Shown piece after piece: positions 1 through 8,386 of a stretch of DNA of 60,964 nucleotides. The translations under genes and the position numbers were made by a program. The DNA is from an uncultured Agathobacter sp. GTDB lineage: Bacteria > Bacillota > Clostridia > Lachnospirales > Lachnospiraceae. Numbering within the stretch: the first letter of the stretch is position 1; every line of letters begins with the position of its first letter. The stretch is taken from contig CAKRKX010000005.1 in assembly GCA_934358675.1 (NCBI GenBank), forward strand, positions 1-60,964. Direction: 5' to 3'. Below the pieces are notes generated by a model. That model worked only from the letters and a program-made list of their open reading frames with translations. It searched no databases and was not told the origin of the DNA.

Positions 1-281
1 CCAAAGATTGCTTCCGAATTGACAGCCTTCTTATTGATATCATCGATTGCTTTCTTGATCTGGGCATTCTGCTTGTCCTGATCCTGCTGCTGGGCATTGC
101 TGCCGGTTCCCTCGCCGCTGGTCTGTTTTGTGTCTAACGCAACCGTTGCCTTCGCGATATTGTTTGAGATGCCGACATTCTCTGTCTGTTCAACTTTTGT
201 TCTTGCTTCTTCTCTTGTTTCTGCAGCTGACGCACTTCCCTGATATGTCATTGCTGCTCCTTTGATTGCTTCAATTCCCAT
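1..281 (-). CDS. flaG: FlaG family flagellar protein (partial, C-terminus beyond window)
   Basis: This is an open-ended reading frame that starts at 281 and runs off the left edge, giving 93 complete codons and no stop. An AGGAGG ribosome site lies 7 bases before the ATG. The visible part is polar and Gln/Lys-rich, followed by a helical stretch (IKKAIDDINKKAVNSEAIFG) that matches the start of the conserved FlaG core. FlaG is a small protein, usually next to fliD and the flagellin gene, that affects filament length. It follows csrA on the same strand, as in other Lachnospiraceae flagellar blocks, so fliD probably lies just outside the window. The identity rests on the partial core plus context. 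Confidence 0.75.
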   Translation of the reverse strand, partial: MGIEAIKGAAMTYQGSASAAETREEARTKVEQTENVGISNNIAKATVALDTKQTSGEGTGSNAQQQDQDKQNAQIKKAIDDINKKAVNSEAIF

Positions 282-351
282 GATGATGACCTCCTGTTTT
301 CATTCATGCAACTTACTATGTTGAACCTGATCCTTTTATCCTAGAAGAAAT

Positions 352-386
352 ATCGGAGGGATTCCTATAAAAGTTAACCCTCCGAT
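352..386 (-). other. Hairpin between csrA and flaG
   Basis: A perfect 9-bp inverted repeat (ATCGGAGGG / CCCTCCGAT) with a 17-nt loop lies immediately after the csrA stop codon on the minus strand. The following bases are ATTTCTTC, a weak U-tract. It may be a leaky terminator or an mRNA-stabilising hairpin that separates csrA from flaG. One stem strand carries GGAGGG, which could also be read as a CsrA contact, but I have no further support for that. Confidence 0.45.
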
Positions 387-391
387 GAATT

Positions 392-610
392 TTATCCCAT
401 AATATTTTTTAACGCCTCGAAGCTGTCTGCATGCAGTGCCTCTTCGTTCTCTTTCTGGATCTGTAAGTATACTTCCTTACGGTATACCGGCACATCCTTC
501 GGAGCCGAGATACCGATTTTGATCTGATCGCCGCGGATCTCCAGCACGGTGATCTCGATATTGTTGTTGATTACAAGGGCTTCGCCTTTCTTTCTTGTCA
601 ATGCCAACAT
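392..610 (-). CDS. csrA: Carbon storage regulator CsrA
   Basis: A 72-aa protein starting MLALTRKKGEALVI with the central RGDQIKIGISAPKDVPVYR segment that is diagnostic of CsrA/RsmA. CsrA is a homodimeric RNA-binding protein that blocks translation by binding GGA motifs in hairpin loops near ribosome sites. In Gram-positives its best known target is the flagellin (hag) leader, and it is sequestered by FliW. Here csrA follows fliW with only 2 bp between them, so the regulator and its antagonist are co-translated. The 72-aa length is normal for the Gram-positive family. Confidence 0.96.
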   Translation of the reverse strand: MLALTRKKGEALVINNNIEITVLEIRGDQIKIGISAPKDVPVYRKEVYLQIQKENEEALHADSFEALKNIMG

Positions 611-612
611 AT

Positions 613-1077
613 CTATTCACCTGCCTTTTCTTTCTGGTCTTTCAGAATCTGATATACTTTGTATTTTACCGGATAGTCGTCCTCAACGATAAGCTGGACG
701 CCTTTGTGGGTGTCCATGTTGATGATGAGCGGTGCTTTCAGATTCACGGAAAAATCCTCCACCTTCTTTGGGACGGTTACCGTTACAAGGATATAGGTGT
801 TCTCTTCATTCAATTGTCCGAGCGGTGCGATCATCGCTTCATTTACGTTTGGTTTATAGTCTTCTTTGACTGCCAGCGGCTCCATAACCGGAAATGCGAT
901 ATCCGTGTCGTCCATGGACTGCAGCCACATGATGGAATTATGCTTCTTCTGCTTCTCCTCGTCGAAAATTAATGCGAACCGGTTCAGGTCCGGGAATCCG
1001 ATCATGCCTTTTTCCAGGGTTATGATCTTGTCATCTGCGATCTCGATCTCGCCGAAAATTCTTGTTTTTGCCTTCAT
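613..1077 (-). CDS. fliW: Flagellar assembly factor FliW
   Basis: A 154-aa protein with the FliW signature: FGEIEIADDKIITLEKGMIGFPD near the N-terminus, DTDIAFPVMEP in the middle and KAPLIINMDTHKGVQLI toward the C-terminus. FliW binds CsrA allosterically and releases flagellin mRNA from repression. It also binds free flagellin, which couples filament subunit supply to translation. The start has an AGGAG ribosome site. It lies between flgL and csrA, the order conserved in Clostridia and Bacilli. The flgL-fliW gap of about 97 bp holds a GC-rich hairpin, described separately. Confidence 0.95.
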   Translation of the reverse strand: MKAKTRIFGEIEIADDKIITLEKGMIGFPDLNRFALIFDEEKQKKHNSIMWLQSMDDTDIAFPVMEPLAVKEDYKPNVNEAMIAPLGQLNEENTYILVTVTVPKKVEDFSVNLKAPLIINMDTHKGVQLIVEDDYPVKYKVYQILKDQKEKAGE

Positions 1078-1119
1078 GGTCTTTTCTCCTCTCGCTCCGC
1101 GATGAATTTATGAAAACTC

Positions 1120-1167
1120 AAAGCCGGCTTGTCCGGGCCGCTGCTCCGCGGCTTTGCCCCCGGCTTT
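1120..1167 (-). other. GC-rich hairpin in the flgL-fliW gap with a GGA loop
   Basis: On the minus strand an outer stem AAAGCCGG / CCGGCTTT encloses an inner stem GCCGC / GCGGC whose 6-nt loop is GGAGCA (inner hairpin 1137-1152). A GGA exposed in a hairpin loop is the canonical CsrA target shape. A short TTTT follows after GAG, so partial termination or processing between flgL and fliW is an alternative. The stems are seen directly; CsrA binding is inference. Confidence 0.5.
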
Positions 1168-1174
1168 CAATTTT

Positions 1175-2716
1175 TTACAAATAATCAAGCAATGTCTGCT
1201 TTCCAACCTTTGCTGCCGCGGTCAGGCTGGAAGTGTATGCATTGTAAGATGCGGTATAGTCGATAATGATATCCGAGATCTCACGGTCATCATTGCTGGA
1301 CTTTAACTCCTCAACGGTGGTCTTCTGGTTCTCGACACGGGTCTGTGTCAGATCCAGACGGTTCTGCAAACTACCGATGTTCGTGATCGCATCATTGACA
1401 TCATTTAAATAGTTATCAAAATTCGTGATGTACTGCTTGTAGGTTTTCTTCAGATTATCGTTTGCATAATCCGCTTCTTTTTGTGCCGCATCAAGATACG
1501 TCTGAAGCACCTTCTGCGAATCCGCATCCGCGTAGGAATCACGCTCCATCATCTGCTTGATCTTGTCCACTTTATCATTGGCTTCGATTGCCTTGCTTAC
1601 GATGTCGATCATCTCGGTCACATCACGTCCGATGCTCGTATCAAATACTTCGCTCGCCTGTGTGTTTGCAGGAAGTGTGATTCCGCTTGAAATCTCGAAG
1701 AGGATCTGCTGATTCTCTTTCGTGTATGTGACAGCCTCGTTCATGTCCGGCGTCTTCATTTTACAGTCATAATAGTACTCCGGTCTTGCCTCTCCTGCAT
1801 CGAACCCGGTCTTGGTATAAGACATGCTGAATTCTGCCTTGGTCTGTGCCATAGTGTGCGCAATGTTCTTGCCAAGCACGAGTTCGCCGGTCTCTTTCAA
1901 GAAAATCACAGCGTCTTCGTCAAGCGTTAACGCATCATCTCCATTTGCATTTACCGTTGCGGCGCGCCACTGTTCCTCGTTATCATACACGATGATTTTG
2001 CCGTCAGCAGATGCTCCGTTTGCCACGTCTGCTGCGGATACCAGCTCCATCTCGGTCGTGTTGCCGCCCGCTGTGTATGAGAATTTATCAAAAGAATCCA
2101 CTCCATCATATGCCAGACGAAGGCGGTTGTAGGTATGGGTTCCGACTTCTGTCGTGCATGCCGTATTCGCATCGGCCGGGACATCCGTCTCGCCGAAATA
2201 GTAGCGGTGTTCCTGCAGATCCTGATAGGTAAATTTCTGGTCAATATTGTATGTCGTATCCTTCTCGTCCGTCTTAAAGGTCAGCTGGGAAGAGGTACGA
2301 TATCCCGTAAATACGGTGCGTCCCGCGTAGTCCGCATTGCCCTCACTGTAGACCTGATCGCTCATCGCCTGCAGCGACTTCAGGAGGGTGCGGCGGTCAT
2401 CCGCAGTCAGCGTATCGGTCGAACCGTTCACGCACTGGGTACGGATATCGGTCAGGATTTTCTTCATATTGGTTAATGCCGTCTCGGTCACGTCAAGCCA
2501 CGCATTGGCATCTGCAATATTATTGTCCAGATACTGCGTGATATGGCTTAAGTTTGTCTGCATGCGCAGCGAACGGATCGCGATAACCGGATCCTCGGAA
2601 GGACGGTTGATCTTCTTCTGCGTTGTCATCTGCGTATTGTATTTGTCGACCAGCACCTTGTTGCCGTTGATGTTTGACTTGGTGTTGGAGGTAATCATAT
2701 TGTTGGTTACACGCAT
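1175..2716 (-). CDS. flgL: Flagellar hook-associated protein 3 FlgL
   Basis: A 513-aa flagellin-like hook-filament junction protein. The N-terminus MRVTNNMITSNTKSNINGN, the segment KINRPSEDPVIAIRSLRMQT and the C-terminal coiled-coil region ending KVGKQTLLDYL are typical of FlgL. The frame is open upstream to 2785, but the ATG at 2716 fits the family N-terminus and follows AAGGGGGC at about 8 bases, so I use it. This leaves a 52-bp gap after flgK. FlgL is exported by the flagellar type III apparatus and caps the FlgK ring before flagellin polymerises. At 513 aa it is longer than enterobacterial FlgL (about 320 aa), through an expanded middle domain. Confidence 0.93.
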   Translation of the reverse strand: MRVTNNMITSNTKSNINGNKVLVDKYNTQMTTQKKINRPSEDPVIAIRSLRMQTNLSHITQYLDNNIADANAWLDVTETALTNMKKILTDIRTQCVNGSTDTLTADDRRTLLKSLQAMSDQVYSEGNADYAGRTVFTGYRTSSQLTFKTDEKDTTYNIDQKFTYQDLQEHRYYFGETDVPADANTACTTEVGTHTYNRLRLAYDGVDSFDKFSYTAGGNTTEMELVSAADVANGASADGKIIVYDNEEQWRAATVNANGDDALTLDEDAVIFLKETGELVLGKNIAHTMAQTKAEFSMSYTKTGFDAGEARPEYYYDCKMKTPDMNEAVTYTKENQQILFEISSGITLPANTQASEVFDTSIGRDVTEMIDIVSKAIEANDKVDKIKQMMERDSYADADSQKVLQTYLDAAQKEADYANDNLKKTYKQYITNFDNYLNDVNDAITNIGSLQNRLDLTQTRVENQKTTVEELKSSNDDREISDIIIDYTASYNAYTSSLTAAAKVGKQTLLDYL

Positions 2717-2768
2717 GTGTACTGCCCCCTTTATAAACTTTCCAGATGCTCTTAATTTATGTATCGGC

Positions 2769-4628
2769 TTATACTCCCGTTTCATTAATCAGTTTGTCGT
2801 ACATTTCTGACATAACGGAGATCACTTTTGACGCCAGATTGTAGGCATTCTGAAATTTGATCAGATTTAACGCCTCTTCATCCTCATCCACACCGGACAC
2901 GGAAGTCCTCTGGTTTGCCACAGCCGTCTGAAGATTGTAGTAATTCTTATAGCTGATATTCGTCTTGTCCACATCGACCGTGATATCGGAAAGAAGTGTC
3001 TCAAGGAAGGACTCCGCATTGTCGCCGCGGAACATCGTCACATCCTTCTGCAGCTTGAGAAGATTCTCAACGATATCATATTTTGCTTCACCATTGATAA
3101 TCTCCGATGATGTCGAAAAATAATTCGGGTTCTGGAGGGAGGTTGCATTTACCGCAATGTTTGCCGCCGTGTAGCGGAAGTAACTGTCGTCCCTGGAACC
3201 GATCGTATAGGAAGTTCCGTCCGTTGTCACTTTCGCGTCAAAATCACTGGCATCGTATGTAAATCCTGCCTTGGTCTGTCCGACAAAGAATGCTCCCATC
3301 GGATTTCCGTCCAGGTCCACGCCTTTCTTCTCGATATCATTAAACATCTTGACAAAATTGCGGACGAATTCGTTAATCTGTGCCTGATAGTACGGTACTC
3401 CGAGCGCATCCACGGTATCTCCGCAGACAAGCTGGGAGCCTTCCATCTTCTGCGCGCGTTCCGCCGGAACTTCCTCTGTCAGATTGAATTTGATACTTGT
3501 GATGCCATCCGGGCCGATGGTTGCTTCCCAGCTGTCGTAATTGTAATGACGGCTGTTGATCGTGAGAACCCCGTTGTCCGGCAGATTGACCGCGTTCATG
3601 TCCGTTGTCGTCGGAAACTTCATCGTAACGCTAGTGCGTGTCACACCGTCCGCATCGGTCGTGTTCTCAACACCATCCACGGTTCCGCTCATATTTTCCG
3701 CATTGTTTCCGTCTCTCACGGAAAAAAGCGCCTTAAGGCTTCCCCCTGCGGTACCGGATGTTGCCGCAAAATCCATTCCCGTGTCCGACCAGACGATCGA
3801 ATACAGACCATCCGCATCGGTCTGGTTGTATTTATAATCCGAAGTGGTACAGTCGAGCGTGCGGTAGTCGTTTCCATCTACAAGAACCTGTCCGTTGATG
3901 ATCACGCGATAATTGGTGCCACCCAGATTCTGTCCGTATGTATTATGAACTTCATATTCCTGTGTCTCAACATTGACCAGCTCGGAGAGCTGATCGATCA
4001 GATTTGCTCTCTGATCACGAAGTTCGTTGGCATGCCCGCCACGCACTTCGATCATATTGATCTCTTTATTCAAAATTGCAACCTTCTGCGAAATCGCATT
4101 CACGGTCTCCACGCTGCTCTTGATTTCTTCGTTGGCATCTTCCTGCATCTGTGACAGGCTTGTGGATAACTCATTGAAGTAGGTACACAAGCTCTGCGCC
4201 TGATGAATGAACTGGTTACGGACACTGACTTCCTCACCTTTGGTTTTTAACGTATCGAGTCCATTAAACATCTTGGCAAAGATGGTTGTGAATCCGGTCT
4301 GGGTATCATCATTCTTCATGACATCCTCAACCTGATACAGATAGTAGAGCTTCTGCTCGTAATATCCCTTGCTGGAGCTGTTCTGCCAATATTTGCTATC
4401 GTAATAGAGATTTCTCTCCTGTGTGATCGCAGTGGCAGTAACACCGGTTCCTGTGCTTCCGTAGCGGCTGTACACACGGATCGGATCGGTTGACTGCAGC
4501 GTCGTGGTCTGTCTGGTATAGCCCTTCGTCTGCACGTTTGCAATATTGTTTGCTGTGGTATTTACCGATGTCTGAAATGAGGAGAGTGCACTCGCTCCAA
4601 TATTTAATCCGAAAAATTGTGATGGCAT
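2769..4628 (-). CDS. flgK: Flagellar hook-associated protein 1 FlgK, second copy
   Basis: A 619-aa FlgK family protein. It begins MPSQFFGLNIGASALSSFQ and has the TTANNIANVQTKGYTRQ rod/hook signature near residues 25-42. The C-terminal motif VSGVDEDEEALNLIKFQ and following residues are the standard FlgK ending (GVSxDEE..NLxxFQ..Y.A). FlgK forms the first junction ring between hook and filament. A second FlgK (4656-6359) lies just upstream with a 27-bp gap. The two share family features at both ends but differ widely in the middle, so they are paralogues rather than a recent duplication. Confidence 0.93.
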   Translation of the reverse strand: MPSQFFGLNIGASALSSFQTSVNTTANNIANVQTKGYTRQTTTLQSTDPIRVYSRYGSTGTGVTATAITQERNLYYDSKYWQNSSSKGYYEQKLYYLYQVEDVMKNDDTQTGFTTIFAKMFNGLDTLKTKGEEVSVRNQFIHQAQSLCTYFNELSTSLSQMQEDANEEIKSSVETVNAISQKVAILNKEINMIEVRGGHANELRDQRANLIDQLSELVNVETQEYEVHNTYGQNLGGTNYRVIINGQVLVDGNDYRTLDCTTSDYKYNQTDADGLYSIVWSDTGMDFAATSGTAGGSLKALFSVRDGNNAENMSGTVDGVENTTDADGVTRTSVTMKFPTTTDMNAVNLPDNGVLTINSRHYNYDSWEATIGPDGITSIKFNLTEEVPAERAQKMEGSQLVCGDTVDALGVPYYQAQINEFVRNFVKMFNDIEKKGVDLDGNPMGAFFVGQTKAGFTYDASDFDAKVTTDGTSYTIGSRDDSYFRYTAANIAVNATSLQNPNYFSTSSEIINGEAKYDIVENLLKLQKDVTMFRGDNAESFLETLLSDITVDVDKTNISYKNYYNLQTAVANQRTSVSGVDEDEEALNLIKFQNAYNLASKVISVMSEMYDKLINETGV

Positions 4629-4655
4629 AGGTTACTCCCCCTGTCTTAATCCTGA

Positions 4656-6359
4656 TTACTTCAGTCCCGTTACAATAAGCTCGGTCATCTCATTGACCAC
4701 ATTCATGAACCGGCTCGCCGCATTATATGCGGACTGGAACTTGATCATGTAAGTCAGTTCTTCATCCGATGACACTCCGATCACCTGCTGACGCTTATTG
4801 TCAACCGAGCTGACCGTTCCTTCCATCGTCTCGGTCGCCGATTGATAGGTGTTACCGATGATACCAAGCTGCGATACCATCTTGTCATAATATTCCTCAA
4901 AGGTACATGGCTTCTGATCGTCCGGACTGAGCACCATGTCCTTCACGTTCCACGCCTCGGCGAGACGGTGTCCGAAATCATAATCCACCGCTCCGTCTGC
5001 CGTATAAGCCGGCATCAGTGTAATCTGCTTCTTTAATTCCGAATTGATGGATACCGAACCGATACTGTACATGGTAGAAGTATTGTCCGGATCCTCTTCG
5101 TTATAGATATAATAGGTCTTGCCGTCCATTCCGGTCACTTCCGTGTACCGGTCCACACCAACTCTGGTAAAAAGTTCTCTTGGCGGAAGCTTTCCATCCA
5201 CGCCGCGCGCACAGTTTTCTGCGTCAAGGATCCTGGTTCCTGCCGGATAAACGGTTCCATCCACGGAAATAATCTCCGCATCCGACTCAACATTCGGACA
5301 GTAGACATCATTCATCGCTTTCACGATTCTCGAAAAAAGCGTATCAATCTGGGCTTCCACTTCCATTACCGTACTGCCGGAAACCTTCGCATACGCATCG
5401 CTTGTTTCAAGATCCGCCGCCACACCATACCGGTCGCCTCTTGCGAGCATCTTGGATTTGATTCCGCCGACATCCGTATTCATCTCGGTAGAAATCTCAT
5501 CCTCCAGACGGAACACGGATACATATTTCTCATTCGCCGCGTCCGACTGCTGCGGCCAGTAAGGAGTATAGAAACCGGTGCCTTTTGCAGCATTTAACCC
5601 AATGTTGTAACAGGTATGGTCATCGATAAAACGTACCCCTTCAAAGTCCACATAACAGAAGCCGGTCGCGTCCTCTGTCACATCCATTCTTCCGTACTGT
5701 CCAAGCTCATCCAGCAAAGCGTCTCTCTCGTCGCGCATCGTCATAGCCGTCTCAACGCCGCCCGCCTCTACTTTCTGAATCTTCAGATTCAGCTCATAGA
5801 CACGGTTTCCAATCTCGTTGACACGATCCACGTCATCTTTAATTTGCTGATTGATATTGGATTGGTAATTTTTGAGATCCGAATAGATCGACTGACTTCT
5901 CGTAATCAAAAGTTCCGCTTTCTGCAGAACCAGATTCTGATTCGTAGAGATCGCCGGCTTCGTGGAAAGTTCCTGGAACGCCTGCCAGAGGCTGTTCACG
6001 CTCTCCTTAAACTGTTCTCCGTTCAATTCCTGCATCAGATCTTCTACATAGGTAGCGACCTCATACTGCGAAGAATAGAATTCTTTTCTGCCGGCCTCCT
6101 GACGATAAGTCTTGTCGAGAAAGATATCTCTTGCATGTGCAACATCACCGATCGACACGCCCAGTCCCGACTGCTGCATGTTGACACGGCTTGTCTGATC
6201 TTTGATTTTGATATAATTTTTATCCGCGAAACGAACCTGCTCACGAACATATCCTTTGGTATCAACGTTCGCCAGATTGTTTGCGGTTGTATTCAATGCA
6301 TTCTGTGCATTCTGGAGACCTGACGCTCCAACATAGAGAGCTCCGAATCCGTTTGCCAT
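4656..6359 (-). CDS. flgK: Flagellar hook-associated protein 1 FlgK, first copy
   Basis: A 567-aa protein with the N-terminal flagellar rod/hook motif NTTANNLANVDTKGYVREQV (about residues 23-42) and the C-terminal VIGVSSDEELTYMIKFQ segment. Both ends form the coiled-coil D0/D1 core needed for export and assembly. The start at 6359 follows AAGGAGG at good spacing. It is co-transcribed after flgN, its likely export chaperone, with a 25-bp gap. Two adjacent flgK genes are found in several flagellated Lachnospiraceae. Whether they form mixed or alternative junctions is unknown. Confidence 0.94.
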   Translation of the reverse strand: MANGFGALYVGASGLQNAQNALNTTANNLANVDTKGYVREQVRFADKNYIKIKDQTSRVNMQQSGLGVSIGDVAHARDIFLDKTYRQEAGRKEFYSSQYEVATYVEDLMQELNGEQFKESVNSLWQAFQELSTKPAISTNQNLVLQKAELLITRSQSIYSDLKNYQSNINQQIKDDVDRVNEIGNRVYELNLKIQKVEAGGVETAMTMRDERDALLDELGQYGRMDVTEDATGFCYVDFEGVRFIDDHTCYNIGLNAAKGTGFYTPYWPQQSDAANEKYVSVFRLEDEISTEMNTDVGGIKSKMLARGDRYGVAADLETSDAYAKVSGSTVMEVEAQIDTLFSRIVKAMNDVYCPNVESDAEIISVDGTVYPAGTRILDAENCARGVDGKLPPRELFTRVGVDRYTEVTGMDGKTYYIYNEEDPDNTSTMYSIGSVSINSELKKQITLMPAYTADGAVDYDFGHRLAEAWNVKDMVLSPDDQKPCTFEEYYDKMVSQLGIIGNTYQSATETMEGTVSSVDNKRQQVIGVSSDEELTYMIKFQSAYNAASRFMNVVNEMTELIVTGLK

Positions 6360-6384
6360 ACCTTAGTTCCTCCTTGACACATTT

Positions 6385-6897
6385 CTAGCTCGTAGCATCA
6401 AAACCGCCGCCACCCAACAGAGAGCCTGTGTTATAGGCACTCTTATTATAGTTGGCAGTCTCAGGGGCCTGACGAAGGCTTTTGAACAAAGTCATATCGA
6501 ATTCGTTTAGCTCGATTGCCTGACGGATCAGAATCGCATTCTGGTCGCTCAGACTTTTCATCTGATTGGCTGCTTCAAGCAAGCTATCTCTTGACTCAGT
6601 AAGCTGCTTTTGTACATCCGGCTGCGTATCCAACAGAGAGATCAGGCGTGTCACCGTCATCTTTCCGTCGTTTCTGCCAAGTACCACAGCAATATCCTTA
6701 AGAATCTGAATCTGCTTATTGCTGCATGCAATCAGCTCGTCTCCGGCCAGCTGTTCCTTCGTTGTAATCGCCTCAAGCGCAGATACATCCGCTGCAATCA
6801 GAACATCCTTCTTGCGTTCTTCATAATCAATAAGCGTTGTATAAATCTTCTTTTCTGCTTCAAGTACGTTTACAAGTTCCTCTACTAAACTGGCCAA
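6385..6897 (-). CDS. flgN: FlgN-type flagellar export chaperone
   Basis: A 170-aa, almost entirely helical protein (MASLVEELVNVLEAEKKIYTTL...). Heptad-like leucine spacing and placement directly between flgM and flgK identify FlgN. FlgN binds the C-terminal helices of FlgK and FlgL in the cytoplasm and delivers them to the flagellar export gate. The first about 130 residues hold the helical bundle. The C-terminal tail is Asn/Gly-rich (TGSLLGGGGFDATS) and probably disordered. Sequence conservation in this family is low, so the call relies on length, helicity and synteny. Confidence 0.85.
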   Translation of the reverse strand: MASLVEELVNVLEAEKKIYTTLIDYEERKKDVLIAADVSALEAITTKEQLAGDELIACSNKQIQILKDIAVVLGRNDGKMTVTRLISLLDTQPDVQKQLTESRDSLLEAANQMKSLSDQNAILIRQAIELNEFDMTLFKSLRQAPETANYNKSAYNTGSLLGGGGFDATS

Positions 6898-6915
6898 ATT
6901 TCAAATCCTCTCTTA

Positions 6916-7197
6916 CTAAATAAGACTGTTGTTATACTTCTCCAACAACTTGCTGGCGAAATCGCCCGGCTCTACAGAATAATTTCCGGAGTCGATCATC
7001 GACTTAAGCTGCGCCACCTTGTCTTCCCTAATGTCTGAAGCTTGTGATACTGCACTCTTTGCCACCTGATAATCACGTCCCATCTGCGAGATGGACACCT
7101 GATCCCGCGGTGCACTAACGCCCTGCGTCTTCTGTGTTTTGAAGTTGTTCTGTACGCCGTACAGCTGTGCAACCTGGTTATATGCATCAATACGCAT
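6916..7197 (-). CDS. flgM: Anti-sigma-28 factor FlgM
   Basis: A 93-aa protein (MRIDAYNQVAQLYGV...) with the C-terminal SigD-binding region (REDKVAQLKSMIDSGNYSVEPGDFASKLLEKY), matching the FlgM core 'KVxxLKxxIxxGxYxVdxxxiAxkml'. FlgM holds sigma-28 inactive until the hook is complete and FlgM is exported. The frame is open upstream to 7302, but the ATG at 7197 follows AAAGGAG and matches the family N-terminus. It heads the operon and is preceded by a sigma-28 promoter, giving the usual feedback loop in which sigma-28 drives its own inhibitor. Confidence 0.93.
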   Translation of the reverse strand: MRIDAYNQVAQLYGVQNNFKTQKTQGVSAPRDQVSISQMGRDYQVAKSAVSQASDIREDKVAQLKSMIDSGNYSVEPGDFASKLLEKYNNSLI

Positions 7198-7262
7198 AAC
7201 AGCATCTCCTTTCTTCCTTGAAATCTGTGTAACTTTTGTTACCAGTAAGCTTTCTACATTAT

Positions 7263-7289
7263 CTATCGGTTGTTTGTTCCGAGACTTTA
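7263..7289 (-). promoter_or_regulatory. Sigma-28 promoter of the flgM-flgN-flgK operon
   Basis: On the minus strand TAAA (7286-7289) is followed by exactly 15 bases and then ACCGATAG (7263-7270). The sigma-28 consensus is TAAA-N15-GCCGATAA, so 10 of 12 defined positions match with perfect spacing. The element is 66 bp upstream of the flgM ATG. It has no good competing sigma-A pair nearby on this strand. Confidence 0.85.
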
Positions 7290-7373
7290 GGGCTGAAATC
7301 AAATTTTCTGAATTTGTTGATAAAATATTATGGGATTCATCGGAATATGTCTACTGCTTTTTGCCGCAAAACC

Positions 7374-7403
7374 TTGACAATGCTCCGCTTCATGCCTTAT
7401 ACT
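7374..7403 (+). promoter_or_regulatory. Sigma-A promoter of the SRP RNA
   Basis: A perfect -35 TTGACA (7374-7379), an 18-bp spacer and TATACT (7398-7403) predict transcription start near 7410. That agrees with the 5' end of the SRP RNA deduced from its closing helix (7411). Confidence 0.85.
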
Positions 7404-7409
7404 TAAATC

Positions 7410-7675
7410 TCCGAGTAGCCGGGGTGGTAGCGGTACCTTGAACCAACAATCCGCTATAGTTGGGGTGATATCTCGCAGAGGGTCCAAACGGTGGAGCTGC
7501 CCTTGGTAAGTGGCGTTGACGTCTGGGTCTTACGCAATGGGAATCTGTGAACCGGGTCAGGGTAGGAATACAGCAGCCCTAAGCAGACGCTCTCATGTGC
7601 CGTAAGGTCGCCTGGAGGGAGTTAACTGCCAAGGTAACGTCTGTCGAATGGATTCGAAGCGGGATACTCGGTTTT
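7410..7675 (+). ncRNA. ffs: Signal recognition particle RNA (large Gram-positive type, with Alu domain)
   Basis: About 265 nt. The S-domain tip is clear: GTGAACCGGGTCAGGGTAGG followed by AATACAGCAGCCCTAAGCAG (about 7546-7586) carries the conserved GUCAGG, GGAA and AGCAGC elements that bind Ffh. The 5' part (AGCCGGGGTGGTAGCGG then CAATCCGCTATAGTTGGGG) is the Alu domain seen in Firmicute scRNA. The ends close with CCGAGTA (7411-) against TACTCGG (-7671), followed by TTTT. The RNA works with Ffh and FtsY in targeting membrane and secreted proteins. The exact 3' end is estimated from the closing helix. Confidence 0.93.
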
Positions 7676-7743
7676 AAAATGCTCGATGATATAAGAAATA
7701 TAGGTTCTTGCCAATCCGGTGAGGATCTATTTTTTTACGTTTG

Positions 7744-7817
7744 AGGTTTATGAAAATAAACCTTGACATTTCCGGTTTATAGTCGTAAACTCAACTTAAG
7801 GTTGGTGGTTATAAACC
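7744..7817 (+). promoter_or_regulatory. blaI-like promoter with three operator-like dyads
   Basis: A -35 TTGACA (7763-7768), 17-bp spacer and -10 TAAACT (7786-7791) drive the repressor gene. Three dyads built from the same half-site cover it: AGGTTTATGAAAATAAACCT at 7744-7763 (8-bp perfect arms), GTTTATAGTCGTAAAC at 7775-7790 inside the promoter, and GGTTATAAACC at 7807-7817 downstream. This is the layout expected for autorepression by a BlaI/MecI dimer. Promoter and dyads are seen; the binding protein is inferred. Confidence 0.75.
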
Positions 7818-7896
7818 GTCTGATGTGAAATACAAAGCAACCTGCAGATGATTTGTGACCACGTATTTCAAAAACAAGGATATGGAGGAAATTCAT

Positions 7897-8259
7897 ATGG
7901 AATACGCAAAATTATGTGACAGTGACTACCGCTTCATGTGTGTGGTCTGGGATCACGCTCCGGTCAATTCCGGAGATCTTGTAAAGCTGTGTCAGGAAGA
8001 ACTCGGCTGGAAGAAATCTACGACTTACACGGTCGTGCGCAAGATGTGTGAAAAAGGGTACATCACCAACGAGAATGCAACCGTCACGGTTCTGATTCCC
8101 AAGGAGCAGGCACAGAGGGAGGAATCACAGTATTTCGTTGACCGCACCTTTGACGGCTCTCTTCCCAGTTTCGTGGCAGCCTTTCTTGGCGGAAAGAAGA
8201 TTTCCGGTGAAGACGCAAAGAAGCTGAAGAAAATGATTGACGAACATAAAGAAGCCTGA
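7897..8259 (+). CDS. BlaI/MecI family transcriptional repressor
   Basis: A 120-aa winged-helix protein. MEYAKLCDSDYRFMCVVWDHAPVNSGDLVKLCQEELGWKKSTTYTVVRKMCEKGYI is the classic BlaI N-terminal DNA-binding domain (PVNSGDLV recognition-helix region, WKxSTTYTVVRKM). The C-terminal half (VDRTFDGSLPSFVAAFLGGKKISGEDAKKL) is the dimerisation part that M56 proteases cut. I use the ATG at 7897 because GGAGG lies 8 bases upstream; the frame is open from 7855. It is followed by an M56 peptidase gene, forming a two-gene sensor-repressor pair. No beta-lactamase or penicillin-binding protein gene is adjacent, so the target is not evident. Confidence 0.93.
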   Translation: MEYAKLCDSDYRFMCVVWDHAPVNSGDLVKLCQEELGWKKSTTYTVVRKMCEKGYITNENATVTVLIPKEQAQREESQYFVDRTFDGSLPSFVAAFLGGKKISGEDAKKLKKMIDEHKEA

Positions 8260-8386
8260 CTATGAAAACGATCCACGAACACAAAGAATCTCAGCAATAG
8301 AAACAACGAAAACAACGGAAATGATGTATCCTGCAGATGGCACCATGCAAATATATCTGCATCCGATTGTTCAGAAAGGAATGGCT

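Noticed and set aside
595..972. 125-aa plus-strand frame opposite fliW
   Set aside because: fliW is certain; the antisense frame is Phe/Leu-rich and has no plausible start signal.
8237..8386. N-terminal extension of the M56 peptidase to a TTG at 8237
   Set aside because: It would overlap the repressor gene with a polar, atypical N-terminus. The ATG at 8387 has AAAGGA at proper spacing and begins the first membrane helix.
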